Notes: generated by a model not told the origin, from the letters alone. Positions 46,604 to 57,561 are shown, counted from the stretch's first letter. The stretch: DNA of 64,000 nucleotides from Idiomarina xiamenensis 10-D-4 (GCF_000299895.1 NZ_AMRG01000007.1:62001-126000), one strand, 5' to 3'. Numbers and translations: made by a program.

Positions 46604-48738
46604 GCCGAGCGTTGTTGTTCCGCCAACCAAAAACCGATACCACCTTGCAATTGCTGGACTTGGCTAAAACCTTGTCGTACCAATGCTGCCGCCGCTAAAC
46701 GGCTGCGGTTACCAGACCGACAAACACAGACTAACGGCCGCTGCCGTGTCTGCGCATCAGCTTGCTGCACAAATTGCGCCAAGCGCGTTAAGGGGACATT
46801 TTTTACTTCACCGGCAGCAGCAATCGGCTGCATGAGATGCTCTTGCTGCTCACGCACGTCCAAGATCAATAATTCGCTATCGGTTAACCAGGCCAAGTCG
46901 GTTCCCACCGGCACATCCACGTGAAATACCTCGGCTTGGCAATCGCTTTGCAGTTCGCAAAGGTTAAAAAACAATTGGTTGTCATCATCATCGCTGGGAC
47001 ATAACAACGTGTCGTTAGTCACTAGACCAGCGAGTTGCTGTGCCTCTCGATGCTTGCCAATAAAAGCAAAGTCGATGGCATCATTCAACGAATTGCTGAG
47101 TAAGTATAACGGCTGCCGACTGCCAACACGGGATAACTGTCGATCGCCAACGGTTAACTTGGCATCCGCCTGCTGTTGGCTGCCAGCAATGTGCAGGTCG
47201 GACGCGGTTGACTTAACTGGCCACCCCCACGCATCAACCTCACGTTCCGCTAAAAACAGTTGATTGAGCAGTGCTAAGCTGCCATCGACATGCGCCAACT
47301 CGGCATCGCTGCTAATCACACCCTGTACTTGATAATGACGGCAGCGAATAATATTACAAATACGCTCAGATAAGGCCGCAACCGGATCGATAACGATCAC
47401 CTGATGACTTTGCTGGTCGATCAACAAATAGCAACAGTGCTGATCGAATTTTAGCTGTACCACACCATCAAGCCGATGGTCGGCGCCGTCGTCTTGGCTA
47501 TCGCTAACAATCATACAAGCTTGCTTTAGCGCCTCGCCAGCTTGGCGAATGCGTTGGCAAGCCTGACTGACCTCGGCTTGGCTAATCGCCGGACCGAAAG
47601 ATAGCCGAATCGCGCCTTCGCTACACCATTTGGGCCGCTGCATGGCGTCTAATACAAAGCTGCGAGCAACTTTAGAGCTGCATGCAGAACCACTGCTGAC
47701 ACGGATATTGGACGCATCAAACACATCCATGATGTCGCGAGACAAAATCCCTTTCACAGAAAAATTTAAGGTGGTCGGCACCGAACGTTGAAAGTCATGA
47801 TTAAAGCTGATGCTTGGGAAGCTATCACGTAATGCCGCGGCCAACTGCTGACGATAGTCACACAGCACCTGATGAGACTGGAAAGGTGACGCCCCACTGT
47901 CATCAAGTAGTAACTCAAACAAGGTGTGCAAGGCGGCAATACCCGGTAGGTTTTCGGTACCTGAACGCAAACCGGATTCTTGTCCACCACCGATGATCAA
48001 CGGTGTGTAGGGCGCACCTTCACGCACATAAAAAAAGCCGATCCCCTTTGGCGCGTAGAGTTTATGCCCGGAAAATGGCGCGTAATCGATACTCAATGTA
48101 TCGAGCTGTAGATCCAGTTTACCCAGCGCTTGCACACAATCGACCATCCATAGCGTGTCAGGGTTGCTCGAACGGATCAGCTTGTCGAGCCCTTGCAAGT
48201 CTTGATAAACGCCGGTTTCATTATTAACCGCCATGGTGCATATTAATAGGCAATGAGGGAGGTGCTGCCGAATAAAAGATTGATCAAGTAAGCCCTCATT
48301 ATCTACAGGAATTGCTAACAATTCGGCGTCAATTGCCAATACCGACAACCAATGCTGCAACGACTGCGGCACCGCTTTATGTTCAGTGGCGCCATACAGC
48401 ACCACCGGTTTATGCTCATTAGCACCTGCCTGTGCGCGCCGCGACCGCTGATAGGCAGTCAGCGCCGATAATACCGCAGTTTGAATGCCCTCAGTGGCAC
48501 CACTGGTAAAAATGAACTGACCGCGCTGAGCGCCGATCAGCTGACGCCCTAAACGTCGGGTATGATCGAGTATATAGCGCGCCTTGAGGCCGGTTATATG
48601 GCTACTACTGGGGTTACCATAGATAGCCTGCATGGTATGAGTTACCGCCTCGGCGATTTGAGGCAATACGGGTGTGGTCGCATTGGCATCTAAATAGACT
48701 TCTGCGACTGACTGCTGCAATGCTAACGGATTGACCAT
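46600..48738 (-). CDS. Cysteine desulfurase / degenerate MBL / rhodanese fusion
   Basis: A 712-residue three-part protein. Residues 13-405 form a class V aminotransferase-type cysteine desulfurase (IscS/NifS group) with YLDANATTPV, the PLP lysine in SGHKLYAPKG (Lys226) and the sulfur-carrying cysteine in SGSACSS (Cys353). Residues about 426-600 resemble the persulfide-dioxygenase metallo-beta-lactamase fold (CCYLLIDQQSHQVIVIDPVA) but the HxHxDH metal motif is lost (SSDAELAHVDG). Residues 612-708 are a rhodanese with active cysteine in CRSGNRS (Cys673). Sulfur could pass from Cys353 to Cys673; this is inference. Two 13-bp repeats lie just upstream. Confidence 0.85.
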   Translation of the reverse strand: MVNPLALQQSVAEVYLDANATTPVLPQIAEAVTHTMQAIYGNPSSSHITGLKARYILDHTRRLGRQLIGAQRGQFIFTSGATEGIQTAVLSALTAYQRSRRAQAGANEHKPVVLYGATEHKAVPQSLQHWLSVLAIDAELLAIPVDNEGLLDQSFIRQHLPHCLLICTMAVNNETGVYQDLQGLDKLIRSSNPDTLWMVDCVQALGKLDLQLDTLSIDYAPFSGHKLYAPKGIGFFYVREGAPYTPLIIGGGQESGLRSGTENLPGIAALHTLFELLLDDSGASPFQSHQVLCDYRQQLAAALRDSFPSISFNHDFQRSVPTTLNFSVKGILSRDIMDVFDASNIRVSSGSACSSKVARSFVLDAMQRPKWCSEGAIRLSFGPAISQAEVSQACQRIRQAGEALKQACMIVSDSQDDGADHRLDGVVQLKFDQHCCYLLIDQQSHQVIVIDPVAALSERICNIIRCRHYQVQGVISSDAELAHVDGSLALLNQLFLAEREVDAWGWPVKSTASDLHIAGSQQQADAKLTVGDRQLSRVGSRQPLYLLSNSLNDAIDFAFIGKHREAQQLAGLVTNDTLLCPSDDDDNQLFFNLCELQSDCQAEVFHVDVPVGTDLAWLTDSELLILDVREQQEHLMQPIAAAGEVKNVPLTRLAQFVQQADAQTRQRPLVCVCRSGNRSRLAAAALVRQGFSQVQQLQGGIGFWLAEQQRSA

Positions 48739-48747
48739 GACACACCT

Positions 48748-48780
48748 TTATAACTAAATAGCATAAGTTATTACTAAATA
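48748..48780 (-). promoter_or_regulatory. Two 13-bp direct repeats 20 bp apart before the desulfurase fusion
   Basis: On the minus strand TATTTAGTAATAA (48768-48780) and TATTTAGTTATAA (48748-48760) differ at one base and repeat with a 20-base period, about two helical turns. They lie 10-42 bases before the ATG, on the promoter. Probably a tandem activator or repressor site; the regulator is not recognised. Confidence 0.5.
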
Positions 48781-48837
48781 TTAAACAGTGTATACCAAGC
48801 GTCTACAGATACCAACTGAGCGTCGGCAAAAACAGCA

Positions 48838-48858
48838 ACGGCGCCTATCCAGCGCCGT
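48838..48858 (-). terminator. Terminator at the end of the nqr operon
   Basis: ACGGCGC (48838-48844) pairs with GCGCCGT (48852-48858); on the minus strand TGCTGTTTTT follows. It lies 34 bases after the nqrM stop. Confidence 0.6.
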
Positions 48859-48891
48859 CGTTTTTACAAATTGAGATAAGCCGCTAACGAC

Positions 48892-49104
48892 TTAATGAAT
48901 TTGCTGTTTCTTCCACTGCGCTTCTTTCTCCATGCGAGCTTTGCGCTTATCGCAGGGCTCGTCACAATCGCAGGCTTTATCTAATCCTAATGCGCCGATA
49001 CCACCGCAGCTACCGGATATGGATTTGCGTTGTAGCAAATAACCCACGGACATTGCTAATACGGCGATCAAGAAGAGTGCGAAGACCAAAATAAACGTTT
49101 GCAT
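48892..49104 (-). CDS. nqrM: NQR maturation factor NqrM
   Basis: NqrM is needed to assemble the Na+-NQR, probably delivering iron to the NqrD/NqrE site. The 70-residue protein has an N-terminal membrane helix (about 4-24) and the conserved cysteines in SCGGIGALGLDKACDCDEPC. Last gene of the nqr operon, eight bases after apbE, as is usual. Confidence 0.95.
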   Translation of the reverse strand: MQTFILVFALFLIAVLAMSVGYLLQRKSISGSCGGIGALGLDKACDCDEPCDKRKARMEKEAQWKKQQIH

Positions 49105-49112
49105 GTGCCCTC

Positions 49113-50132
49113 CTACTGCATGTACGGCTTAAATGCAGTACTAGTATACTCTTTAAACTCATCACCTTCACGTGCAATCAGTAAAGCCGGAATGTCATGC
49201 GCTTCGGCAAATGCCAACGCTTCTTCGGTGCCCATCACCAATAAAGCCGTTGAATAGCCATCGGCAGTCATACAATCTTTTGCAAATACCGTTGCCGACA
49301 CTAAGTGATGATTGATGGGGTAACCGGTGCGCGGATCGATAACGTGCGAATAACGGCGTCCATCTTCAATATAAAAATTACGATAATCACCCGAGGTCGC
49401 TACCGCATTATCGCCGGGCTCAAGCACGCGCTGAATCGCGCGGTCGCTGCTAACGGGCTTTTCGATAGCAATTCGCCAAGGCTCATTACCGGGTTTGCGT
49501 CCCTTCAAGCGCATCTCACCGCCGATTTCGACCAAATAGTTATTGATGCCTAGCTGCTCTAGTACTTCGGCCACCCGATCGACGCCGTAGCCCTTTGCGA
49601 TGGTCGATAAATCGACATATAGTTCGGGTTCTTGCTTGATCAGTTGGTGGTTCTCAACCGCTAAATGATGATAACCGGTTTTTGCTCGTATGCGTGCAAT
49701 TTCGGCTTCGCTAGGGCTATGCTCAGGGCGCGCATCGGGACCGAAGCCCCACATATTGACCAAGGGGCCAACGGTGACATCCAAAACACCACCGGTGTCC
49801 TCTGCAATTTCCAGCGCACGTGCAACCACCAACTCCAAGCCGCGCGAAATTACCACCGGCTCGCTACTGCGTAACTGGTTGAATTTCGACAGTTCGGAAT
49901 CAGGGTCGTAAGTCGACATCTGAGCGTTAACGCGCTCTAACACACGGTCAATGGTCGCCTGAATATCACTGGCGCTATGTTCCGGATTAGCGCTGACAAA
50001 ACGAACGTGATAGGTGGTACCCATGGTCGAGCCTTCAAGCAGGATCTGCTCGGGTGCACGACTACATGATACTAAAAAGGCTAGCCCCAGAAGGACTAGC
50101 CAGTATTTCATTATGGTCTTAGTGTGCGACAT
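49113..50132 (-). CDS. apbE: FAD:protein FMN transferase
   Basis: ApbE attaches FMN by phosphoester bonds to the threonines of NqrB and NqrC. The 339-residue lipoprotein (LVSCSR lipobox near residue 23) has GSTMGTTYHVRF at the start of the catalytic domain, STIAKGYGVDRVAEVL, and the metal/FAD segment SHVIDPRTGYPI. It lies between nqrF and nqrM, eight bases from each, so it is part of the operon. ATG at 50132 or a second one seven codons later; neither has a strong ribosome site. Confidence 0.96.
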   Translation of the reverse strand: MSHTKTIMKYWLVLLGLAFLVSCSRAPEQILLEGSTMGTTYHVRFVSANPEHSASDIQATIDRVLERVNAQMSTYDPDSELSKFNQLRSSEPVVISRGLELVVARALEIAEDTGGVLDVTVGPLVNMWGFGPDARPEHSPSEAEIARIRAKTGYHHLAVENHQLIKQEPELYVDLSTIAKGYGVDRVAEVLEQLGINNYLVEIGGEMRLKGRKPGNEPWRIAIEKPVSSDRAIQRVLEPGDNAVATSGDYRNFYIEDGRRYSHVIDPRTGYPINHHLVSATVFAKDCMTADGYSTALLVMGTEEALAFAEAHDIPALLIAREGDEFKEYTSTAFKPYMQ

Positions 50133-50140
50133 AGTGTCTT

Positions 50141-51367
50141 TTAACCACCAAAGTCATCCAACATAATGTTTTCATCTTCTACACCCAAATCTTTGAGCAT
50201 ATTGATAACCGCGGCGTTCATGACCGGCGGACCACACATATAGAATTCACAGTCTTCTGGCGCGTCATGGTCTTTCAAGTAACGCTCATACAAGACGTTG
50301 TGAATAAAGCCTGTATCGCCTTCCCAGTTATCTTCCGGCTGCGGATCTGAAAGCGCCACGTGCCAGTCAAAGTTATCGTTTTCACGCGCTAGCATGTCGA
50401 AGTCTTCAACATAGAACATTTCTTTCTTCGAACGTGCACCATACCAGAACGTCATCTTACGCTTGGTGTTAATACGACGCAGCTGATCAAAAATGTGCGA
50501 ACGCATCGGCGCCATACCTGCACCACCACCGATAAAGATCATTTCGGCTTCGGTTTCTTTGGCAAAGAACTCACCAAATGGACCCGAGATAGTGACGTGA
50601 TCACCTGGCTTCAAACTCCAGATATAAGATGACATTTTACCCGCTGGCAGGCTCAAATTGTTGGGTGGCGGCGTAGCAATACGCACGTTCAACATGATGA
50701 TGCCTTTTTCTTCCGGATAGTTCGCCATCGAATAGGCGCGCTCAACATCTTCAGTGGTTTTTGACTCAACATTGAAGAAGCCAAAGCGTTCCCAATCGGC
50801 GTGGAATTTTTCAGGGATATCAAAATCCTTGTATTTCACATGATGGGGTGGCGCTTCGATCTGAATATAACCACCGGCACGGAACGGTACTTCTTCGCCT
50901 TCCGGCAACTGTACCACGAACTCTTTAATAAAGGTCGCGACATTATCGTTAGACTTAACCGTACAATCCCATTTACGAATACCAAACACTTCTTCTGGTA
51001 ATTCGATTTTCATATCTTGTTTAACGTTTACCTGACAAGACAGACGACAACCTTCACGCGCTTCGCGTTTGGTCATATGGTCCATTTCTGTCGGTAACAC
51101 GTCACCGCCGCCTTCTTTGACGACAACGCGGCACTGACCACATGAGCCACCGCCACCACAAGCTGATGAAACGAAAATGCCAGCGTTAGCCAAAGCGCCC
51201 AACAGTTTGGTGCCCGGCTGGGTGACGATTTTCTTATCTTCATCATCATTAATTAAAATTTCGACATCGCCCGATGGTACTAATTTGGACTTCGCAAACA
51301 TGATGATTGCGACCAGCACCATGACGATGAGCGTAAACATACCTACGCTGAGAATAATCTCTTGCAT
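50141..51367 (-). CDS. nqrF: Na+-NQR subunit F (NADH-oxidising)
   Basis: NqrF accepts hydride from NADH on FAD and passes electrons to a 2Fe-2S centre. The 408-residue protein has an N-terminal membrane helix (about 5-25), a ferredoxin domain with cluster cysteines in [17 protein letters not shown] and GCRLSC, the FAD motif [11 protein letters not shown] and the NADH domain with [17 protein letters not shown] and [10 protein letters not shown]. Length equals that of Vibrio NqrF. Sixth gene of the nqr operon. Confidence 0.98.
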   Translation of the reverse strand: MQEIILSVGMFTLIVMVLVAIIMFAKSKLVPSGDVEILINDDEDKKIVTQPGTKLLGALANAGIFVSSACGGGGSCGQCRVVVKEGGGDVLPTEMDHMTKREAREGCRLSCQVNVKQDMKIELPEEVFGIRKWDCTVKSNDNVATFIKEFVVQLPEGEEVPFRAGGYIQIEAPPHHVKYKDFDIPEKFHADWERFGFFNVESKTTEDVERAYSMANYPEEKGIIMLNVRIATPPPNNLSLPAGKMSSYIWSLKPGDHVTISGPFGEFFAKETEAEMIFIGGGAGMAPMRSHIFDQLRRINTKRKMTFWYGARSKKEMFYVEDFDMLARENDNFDWHVALSDPQPEDNWEGDTGFIHNVLYERYLKDHDAPEDCEFYMCGPPVMNAAVINMLKDLGVEDENIMLDDFGG

Positions 51368-51408
51368 CGATCTGACCCTTTGCTCTTAACTGTTCAATTT
51401 ATGCGGGT

Positions 51409-52017
51409 TTATAGCTGGATGCCGGAAAACGACATAAAGCCCAGGCCAATCAGACCTACGGTCATGAACGTTACGCCCAGTCCACGCAAACCATCAGGCA
51501 CATCGGCATATTTCAGCTTTTCACGTACCGCAGCCAGCGCCACGATAGCCAAAGCCCAGCCAACACCACTACCGATACCGTAAACCACACTCTCGCTAAA
51601 GTTGTAGTCACGCTCAACCATGAACGCAACGCCACCGAAAATAGCGCAGTTAACGGTGATCAGCGGCAAGAAGATACCCAGCGCGTTATAAAGCGCAGGC
51701 ACATATTTATCTAGCGTCATTTCCAAAATCTGAACCAACGCGGCGATAACACCAATGAAGGTTAAGAAGCGTAGGAAACTCAAGTCGGCATCAGGGAAGC
51801 CCGCCCAAGCTAAAGCGCCCGGCGCCAGAATGTTGTGATAAACCAAGTTGTTAACCGGCACTGAAATACCCAGTACCACGATAACCGCAACACCCAGACC
51901 AAAGGCGGTGGTGACTTTCTTTGATACCGCTAAGAAGGTACACATACCTAAGAAGAAGGACAGAGCCAAGTTCTCGATAAATACCGCGCGGATGAAAAGG
52001 TTTATATACTGTTCCAT
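51409..52017 (-). CDS. nqrE: Na+-NQR subunit E
   Basis: NqrE is a six-helix membrane subunit that with NqrD forms the central iron or 2Fe-2S site in the middle of the membrane. The 202-residue protein begins [20 protein letters not shown] and has the conserved cysteines in [14 protein letters not shown] and TVNCAIFGG. It lies seven bases after nqrD. Confidence 0.97.
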   Translation of the reverse strand: MEQYINLFIRAVFIENLALSFFLGMCTFLAVSKKVTTAFGLGVAVIVVLGISVPVNNLVYHNILAPGALAWAGFPDADLSFLRFLTFIGVIAALVQILEMTLDKYVPALYNALGIFLPLITVNCAIFGGVAFMVERDYNFSESVVYGIGSGVGWALAIVALAAVREKLKYADVPDGLRGLGVTFMTVGLIGLGFMSFSGIQL

Positions 52018-52024
52018 GCGCTGC

Positions 52025-52657
52025 TTACTCCTTTGGTTCTACTTGTTCGGTGCGGAAGGTACGCAGTACCCAAATAAAGCCACCGATGATGAAGAAGGCG
52101 CTCGGTGGTAACACCAACAAGCCGACAGGTACATACCAGCCACCTTCAGAAGCCAACGGTAAGATTTGTGCGCCAAACAGGCTACCCGAGCCAAATAGCT
52201 CACGGATAAAGCCGACGGTTAACAACACAATCGAATAACCTAAACCGTTACCGATACCATCCAAGAATGACATGAATGGCGGGCTCTTCATCGCATAGGC
52301 TTCAGCACGACCCATCACGATACAGTTGGTAATGATCAAACCAACGAAGACCGATAGTTCTTTAGCAATGCTGAACGCATAAGCCCGTAAGATCTGGTCG
52401 ACCACGATAACCAAACTGGCAATGATGGTCATTTGTACGATGATCCGCACACTCGAAGGGATGTGATTACGAATGATCGAAATAAACAAGTTTGAGAACG
52501 CCGTTACCAACGTTAATGCAATACACATAACGACGGTATTCGACATTTTTGAGGTTACGGCCAAGGCCGAACATATCCCCAAAATCTGCAAAGCAATCGG
52601 GTTGTTTGCGAAGATCGGTCCAAACAGTACCGACTTCATTTCTTTAGCACTAGCCAT
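52025..52657 (-). CDS. nqrD: Na+-NQR subunit D
   Basis: NqrD is the inverted-topology partner of NqrE. The 210-residue six-helix protein carries the conserved cysteines in [13 protein letters not shown] and [12 protein letters not shown]. Its start overlaps the nqrC stop by eight bases, indicating coupled translation. Confidence 0.97.
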   Translation of the reverse strand: MASAKEMKSVLFGPIFANNPIALQILGICSALAVTSKMSNTVVMCIALTLVTAFSNLFISIIRNHIPSSVRIIVQMTIIASLVIVVDQILRAYAFSIAKELSVFVGLIITNCIVMGRAEAYAMKSPPFMSFLDGIGNGLGYSIVLLTVGFIRELFGSGSLFGAQILPLASEGGWYVPVGLLVLPPSAFFIIGGFIWVLRTFRTEQVEPKE

Positions 52658-53438
52658 TGATCAAAGCCCCCTCACGCATTTTATCCAACAACGGCTTATA
52701 GCCATTCGGGCCCATCCAGTATTGGAAAAGATGTTCCACACCGTTGCTGGTTAAAGTGGCACCTGATAACGCGTCAACTTTGTAAGTCGCGTCTTCGCTG
52801 GCGCCGCCTTTTACCAATTCAATTTTAACCTTGCCGTCGTCACCGTAGATCTTTTTACCGATCCACTTTTGTACCCATTTGGGGTTGGTGATTTCGCCAC
52901 CTAAGCCCGGAGTTTCACCGTGCTCATAGAAGTTAAGACCTTTCACGGTATTCATATCGTCAGCAGATAATGCTAACAAACCGTACATGGTGCCCCACAA
53001 ACCATAGCCGCGAATATGTAATACCACGGTTTCTGGTTGGTTGGTTTCCTGATTACGGATGATATAAATTTGCGTGATGTCTTCACGGCTACCGATACTC
53101 GCGATATCTTCCGAACGCGGTACATCGGTACTAGTTTCCGGATCAGATGCCGCTTTACGGTTATCAAACGTCGTTGGGTCTTTATCTTCAACTTCGGTGT
53201 AGTCTTTTAAGCTCACGACCATCGACTCAACGCGCTCGTTATAAACCTGCGCGGCGTCCATGCCCGGCTCTAAAATACCGGCTGCGGCTAAGACGTTACG
53301 CTGCATGTCTAATGCAGCATTCTTTTTCTGTGTTGGCTTAAGACCAATGGCAGCACCCGACACGATAATCGAACACACCAAACATAGCGCAACAACGACA
53401 AAAATAGTTTTGCCCAGAGAATCGTTCTTCTTAGACAT
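52650..53438 (-). CDS. nqrC: Na+-NQR subunit C
   Basis: NqrC carries covalent FMN. From the ATG at 53438 it has 262 residues: one N-terminal membrane helix (about 11-32) and a periplasmic FMN domain with the attachment threonine in [14 protein letters not shown], the ApbE target motif. The ATG overlaps the end of nqrB by eight bases; a frame start further upstream would extend into nqrB and does not match the family. Confidence 0.97.
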   Translation of the reverse strand: MSKKNDSLGKTIFVVVALCLVCSIIVSGAAIGLKPTQKKNAALDMQRNVLAAAGILEPGMDAAQVYNERVESMVVSLKDYTEVEDKDPTTFDNRKAASDPETSTDVPRSEDIASIGSREDITQIYIIRNQETNQPETVVLHIRGYGLWGTMYGLLALSADDMNTVKGLNFYEHGETPGLGGEITNPKWVQKWIGKKIYGDDGKVKIELVKGGASEDATYKVDALSGATLTSNGVEHLFQYWMGPNGYKPLLDKMREGALING

Positions 53439-54630
53439 TACGTGCCAACCTCCGTTTGATGTTCGCTTGGACGACAAAGTGGTCGAACAACGGTGCAAAA
53501 ACGTTAGCAAATAAGATGGCTAACATGATGCCTTCGGGGAAGGCCGGGTTGATGACACGAATCAATACCGTCATCACACCAATCAATAAGCCGTACGCAA
53601 ACTTACCTTTGTTGGTGAACGATGCAGACACCGGATCGGTAGCCATGAACATCATACCAAAGGCGAAACCGCCTAACGCTAAATGCCAGTACCACGGCAT
53701 CGCAAACATCGGATTGGTATCGCTACCCACCCAGTTTAACAGGCCTGACAACAGCACCATGCCAACGAAAGTACCGAACACAATACGCCACGAGGCAATG
53801 CGGAAGTAAATCAGCGCCAAACCGCCGATCAAAATCAGCAGTGTTGAAACTTCGCCCACAGAACCCTGAATATTACCTAAGAAGGCATCCCACCACATCG
53901 CGGTGTTGCTGTAATCCAGTTCGCCTAAAGCCGCTTGACCTAAATGGGTCGCACCCGAGAAACCATCGACCGCAGTCCAAATTGAGTCACCTGACATGTA
54001 GGCAGGATAGGTAAAGTACAAGAATGCACGACCCGTAAGCGCCGGGTTGAGGAAGTTACGCCCGGTACCACCGAAGATTTCTTTACCAATGACCACACCA
54101 AAGGTGATACCTAAGGCTACCTGCCATAACGGAATGGTTACCGGCATGATCAACGCAAACAGTACCGACGTCACAAAAAAGCCTTCGTGGACTTCGTGTT
54201 TACGGATGCTGGCAAACAGTACTTCCCAGAAACCACCAACGATGAAAGTGACAGCGTAAATCGGCAAGAAGAAGCAAGCACCGTAGAACATTTTGGTGCC
54301 CCAGCCTGCGCCGTCAAAACTACCGCCTAGCGCATGGAAAATCGATACCTGCCAGATATCAGCTAGTTGATAACCGTCGGCAAGCGCTAACGCCGCCTGG
54401 TTACCAACGTTGTACATACCCCAGAACATGGCAGGAAAGGTCATTAACCAGACCATGATCATGATGCGCTTCAAATCGATGTTATCGCGCACATGAATTT
54501 TACCCTTGTTCACCTTACCAGGGGTGTAAAGAATGGTGGCAACCGCTTCATACAGCGCATACCACTTTTCGTATTTGCCGCCTTTTTCAAAATTCGGCTC
54601 AATACGTTCGAGGTAATTTTTCAAGCTCAT
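53431..54630 (-). CDS. nqrB: Na+-NQR subunit B
   Basis: NqrB is the main membrane subunit, holding riboflavin and covalent FMN and forming the Na+ channel. The 399-residue protein begins [18 protein letters not shown], has about ten membrane helices, and keeps the FMN-attachment threonine in [30 protein letters not shown] is typical of the family. It lies two bases after nqrA. Confidence 0.97.
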   Translation of the reverse strand: MSLKNYLERIEPNFEKGGKYEKWYALYEAVATILYTPGKVNKGKIHVRDNIDLKRIMIMVWLMTFPAMFWGMYNVGNQAALALADGYQLADIWQVSIFHALGGSFDGAGWGTKMFYGACFFLPIYAVTFIVGGFWEVLFASIRKHEVHEGFFVTSVLFALIMPVTIPLWQVALGITFGVVIGKEIFGGTGRNFLNPALTGRAFLYFTYPAYMSGDSIWTAVDGFSGATHLGQAALGELDYSNTAMWWDAFLGNIQGSVGEVSTLLILIGGLALIYFRIASWRIVFGTFVGMVLLSGLLNWVGSDTNPMFAMPWYWHLALGGFAFGMMFMATDPVSASFTNKGKFAYGLLIGVMTVLIRVINPAFPEGIMLAILFANVFAPLFDHFVVQANIKRRLARNV

Positions 54631-54632
54631 GG

Positions 54633-55973
54633 TTAGCCTTCTTTCTCAATCGTGGTGAGACAATCACGCAGAACCGCCCCGTATTCATATTTACCTGGGC
54701 AGACGTAAGAGCATAACGCTAAATCTTCTTCGTCAAGTTCCAAGCAGCCTAATTTCTGCGCGCTATCGGTATCGCCCGATAACAAATCACGTAGCAATAA
54801 CGTTGGCAGAATATCCAACGGCATCACTCGTTCATAGTTACCAATTGGCACCATCGCACGCTCTGAACCGTTGGTAGACGAGGTCATGTTGAATAATTTC
54901 TTCGGACTTAAGTGACCAGCATAAGCGCGCGTCACCGAGTGTTGATTGGCGCCCGGACTGATCCACCCCAGAAACTCTTTTTGGTCACCCTCAGGGATCA
55001 CCGAGATTTGAGTATGGAAACGGCCTAACCAATGATGAGCGTCGTCACAACGCGTGCCGTTCAGGATCGAACCGGAAATAACGCGCACATGGTCATCAGC
55101 CAACTCGCCCTCGAGTAATTCGTTTAAGTCGGCGCCAAGACGCGTGCGCAGTAAGCGAGCCTGTTTGACACCGGTACCGCCAATAGCGACCACACAATCG
55201 GTGTAAATCTCGCCCGTAGTGAACAGTTTGCCGTAAGCGATGACGTCTTGATAGCCAATGTGCCAAACCGCTTTCTGCATGCTCACTGGCGCTAAGAAAT
55301 GAATATGAGTACCGACTAAGCCAGCCGGATGCGGGCCCGCAAATGACTCCAGTTCGACTTTCGCGTTACCGGTATCCACCTCGGCGTCAGCCGCTTTACA
55401 AACAAACAGTTTGCCGTCGGTCAAGTTACTCAACACATTCAAGCCGTCGATAAAGGCCTGTTTGTTTTCATTGATAATAACCGTCGGATCAGCCGCTAAC
55501 GGGTTGCTATCCATGGCGTTGATAAAAATCGCCTGAGGCTTGCTATCAACTTTCGGGGAGCGGCTAAACGGTCGGGTGCGTAAGGCAACCCACTGACCGG
55601 ATTCAACCAGGGTATCGCGCACTTTCTCGTACCCTAAGCTGTTCAGTTGGTCGGCTTGGTGCGCGTCAAAAGTGACTTGCTCGTCGCCGTCAACCTCGAT
55701 AACAACCGCTTGCAGCACACGTTTTTCACCACGCTTGATGTCTTTAACTACACCGGCCGCAGGGGCGGTATATTTGACACCTGAATTCTTTTTATCTTCA
55801 AAGATAAGTTGACCTTTTTTTACCCGGTCATCAACTTTGACATGCATGGTGGGACGCATACCCACATACTCTTCACCCAGTGTAGCGACTGTTTTGACGG
55901 CTTTGCCGTCTTCAATCGTTTGCTGGGGGGCTCCCTTAATCGGGATATCCAGACCTTTCTTTATCGTAATCAT
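54633..55973 (-). CDS. nqrA: Na+-NQR subunit A
   Basis: NqrA is the cytoplasmic subunit that contacts the quinone site. The ATG at 55973 gives the family N-terminus [18 protein letters not shown] and 446 residues, the length of Vibrio cholerae NqrA. Conserved segments include [19 protein letters not shown] and [12 protein letters not shown] near the C-terminus. First gene of the eight-gene operon nqrABCDEF-apbE-nqrM. Confidence 0.97.
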   Translation of the reverse strand: MITIKKGLDIPIKGAPQQTIEDGKAVKTVATLGEEYVGMRPTMHVKVDDRVKKGQLIFEDKKNSGVKYTAPAAGVVKDIKRGEKRVLQAVVIEVDGDEQVTFDAHQADQLNSLGYEKVRDTLVESGQWVALRTRPFSRSPKVDSKPQAIFINAMDSNPLAADPTVIINENKQAFIDGLNVLSNLTDGKLFVCKAADAEVDTGNAKVELESFAGPHPAGLVGTHIHFLAPVSMQKAVWHIGYQDVIAYGKLFTTGEIYTDCVVAIGGTGVKQARLLRTRLGADLNELLEGELADDHVRVISGSILNGTRCDDAHHWLGRFHTQISVIPEGDQKEFLGWISPGANQHSVTRAYAGHLSPKKLFNMTSSTNGSERAMVPIGNYERVMPLDILPTLLLRDLLSGDTDSAQKLGCLELDEEDLALCSYVCPGKYEYGAVLRDCLTTIEKEG

Positions 55974-56289
55974 ATGCCTTAGCACTACTCGTTAGGGAAG
56001 ATGGATAACTTCCAGCCGAAGCGACTGAAACCTCAAATCTTTCAAATAGTTAGCACGCCCCTAAGCCTTCCCGGGCGGGTATTGGGCACGCCAGCTTAAA
56101 CAATGTCATTCACCTCGCGGCGGAATTTTAGCATTTTTACAACCGGTGTTGCCATGCCTAGCGAGAAAATAATCATAGCATTCGTATGGATTTATCTCTA
56201 ACGCAAGCCCGCTTTAAGTTGCTCATAATTTGTATAAAAAAACAGCCGCATGAGGCGGCTGTCTATTTTACTAACAATGGCAACATTGT
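55974..56289. other. Intergenic region before nqrA and after fabV
   Basis: 316 bases. Apart from the fabV terminator, it should contain the nqr promoter on the minus strand; a TAAAAT about 150 bases upstream of nqrA is a weak -10 candidate without a good -35. No riboswitch, small gene or operator was recognised. Confidence 0.4.
56242..56262 (-). terminator. Terminator of fabV
   Basis: ACAGCCGC (56242-56249) pairs with GCGGCTGT (56255-56262) over a 5-base loop; on the minus strand a run of seven T follows. It lies about 28 bases after the fabV stop. Confidence 0.85.
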
Positions 56290-57468
56290 TTACCAATTAA
56301 CCACAGGGTCGACGTCGGCATCATAATCGACGTTTTCTAAGCCAAACCCGAATAAGCGTAAGAAGTCACTGTGATAGCCTTCATAGTCGGCTAACTGATG
56401 GAAGTTGTCTTGTTCGACTTGATCCCATAACGCTTCAATTTTAGCTTGCGTGGCATCGTTGGTTTCTTTGCCATCCATACGCAAACGCCGCTGTTCATCC
56501 AAGGTTGCCGATTCGGCATATAAGCCTTCGGTAAATAAGCGATAAATTTGCTCGATACAACCCTCGTGTGTGCCCTCTTCTTTCATGACTTTATAAATCA
56601 AAGAAATATACAGTGGCATAACCGGGATTGCCGAGCTCGCTTGCGTCACTAACGCTTTTAGTGAAGAAACCCAAGCTTGCAGCTGAATATCTTGGTAGCG
56701 TTCATTCAACGCCGCCGCAGCGCGATCTAAATCTTCTTTGGCACGACCAATGGTGGCGTGACCGTAAATCGGCCAAGTCAATTTTTTACCGATATAGGTG
56801 TAAGCGGTGGTGCGACAATTAGGCGCTAACACACCCGCTTCATGCAGAGCGCTTAACCAGAGTTCCCAGTCCTCGCCCCCCATCACCTTAACGGTATTAG
56901 CGATTTCTTCGTCGTTGGCCGGCTCTAAGGTCACATCGTGTACGCGATCCTTATCGGTATCGTAAGTTTTCGTGGTGTAAGTTTGACCAACGGGTTTTAG
57001 CGTCGAACTATAAACCTCGCCGGTTTTTGGGTCGCGGCGTTTTGGCGAGGCCAAACTATAAATGACCAAATCAACTTGGCCTAAATCGGCTTTGATGCGC
57101 TCGATAACATCCGCTTTGCATTCATCAGAAAAGGCATCGCCATTAATGGTGTGATAATACAAGTCGGCCTGCTCGGCTTGTTGATGGAAAGCGGCGGTAT
57201 TATACCAGCCCGCGGTCGCGGTTTTCTTTTCGGTTGGTGGCTTTTCAAAGCAAACACCGATGGTTGCCGCACCAGCGCCAAAAGCAGCGGTGATACGCGA
57301 AGCTAAACCATAGCCAGTAGAGCAACCAATCACCAATACCTTTTTGGGCGCAGGCGACACCGTCGGCTGCTGTTTCACGTAGGCAATTTGTTGACGAACG
57401 TTTTCTGCACACCCCATCGGATGGGCGTTGGTACAAATAAAGCCGCGGATTTTTGGCTTAATAACCAT
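56290..57468 (-). CDS. fabV: Enoyl-ACP reductase FabV
   Basis: FabV reduces trans-2-enoyl-ACP with NADH in the last step of fatty-acid elongation; it is the triclosan-resistant type first described in Vibrio cholerae. The 392-residue protein begins MVIKPKIRGFICTNAHP, has the cofactor region VLVIGCSTGYGLASRI, and the active-site segment YIGKKLTWPIYGHATIG. GGGA lies eight bases before the chosen ATG. It is a single gene with its own terminator. A separate FabI cannot be excluded elsewhere. Confidence 0.96.
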   Translation of the reverse strand: MVIKPKIRGFICTNAHPMGCAENVRQQIAYVKQQPTVSPAPKKVLVIGCSTGYGLASRITAAFGAGAATIGVCFEKPPTEKKTATAGWYNTAAFHQQAEQADLYYHTINGDAFSDECKADVIERIKADLGQVDLVIYSLASPKRRDPKTGEVYSSTLKPVGQTYTTKTYDTDKDRVHDVTLEPANDEEIANTVKVMGGEDWELWLSALHEAGVLAPNCRTTAYTYIGKKLTWPIYGHATIGRAKEDLDRAAAALNERYQDIQLQAWVSSLKALVTQASSAIPVMPLYISLIYKVMKEEGTHEGCIEQIYRLFTEGLYAESATLDEQRRLRMDGKETNDATQAKIEALWDQVEQDNFHQLADYEGYHSDFLRLFGFGLENVDYDADVDPVVNW

Positions 57469-57561
57469 TATCAAGATCCCTGTTTGTTCATGGATTTTTG
57501 GCTATTGTACCCAACCCGACGTTAATAACACATCTGAGTTGCTAAAAAATCCGCGATTTTT

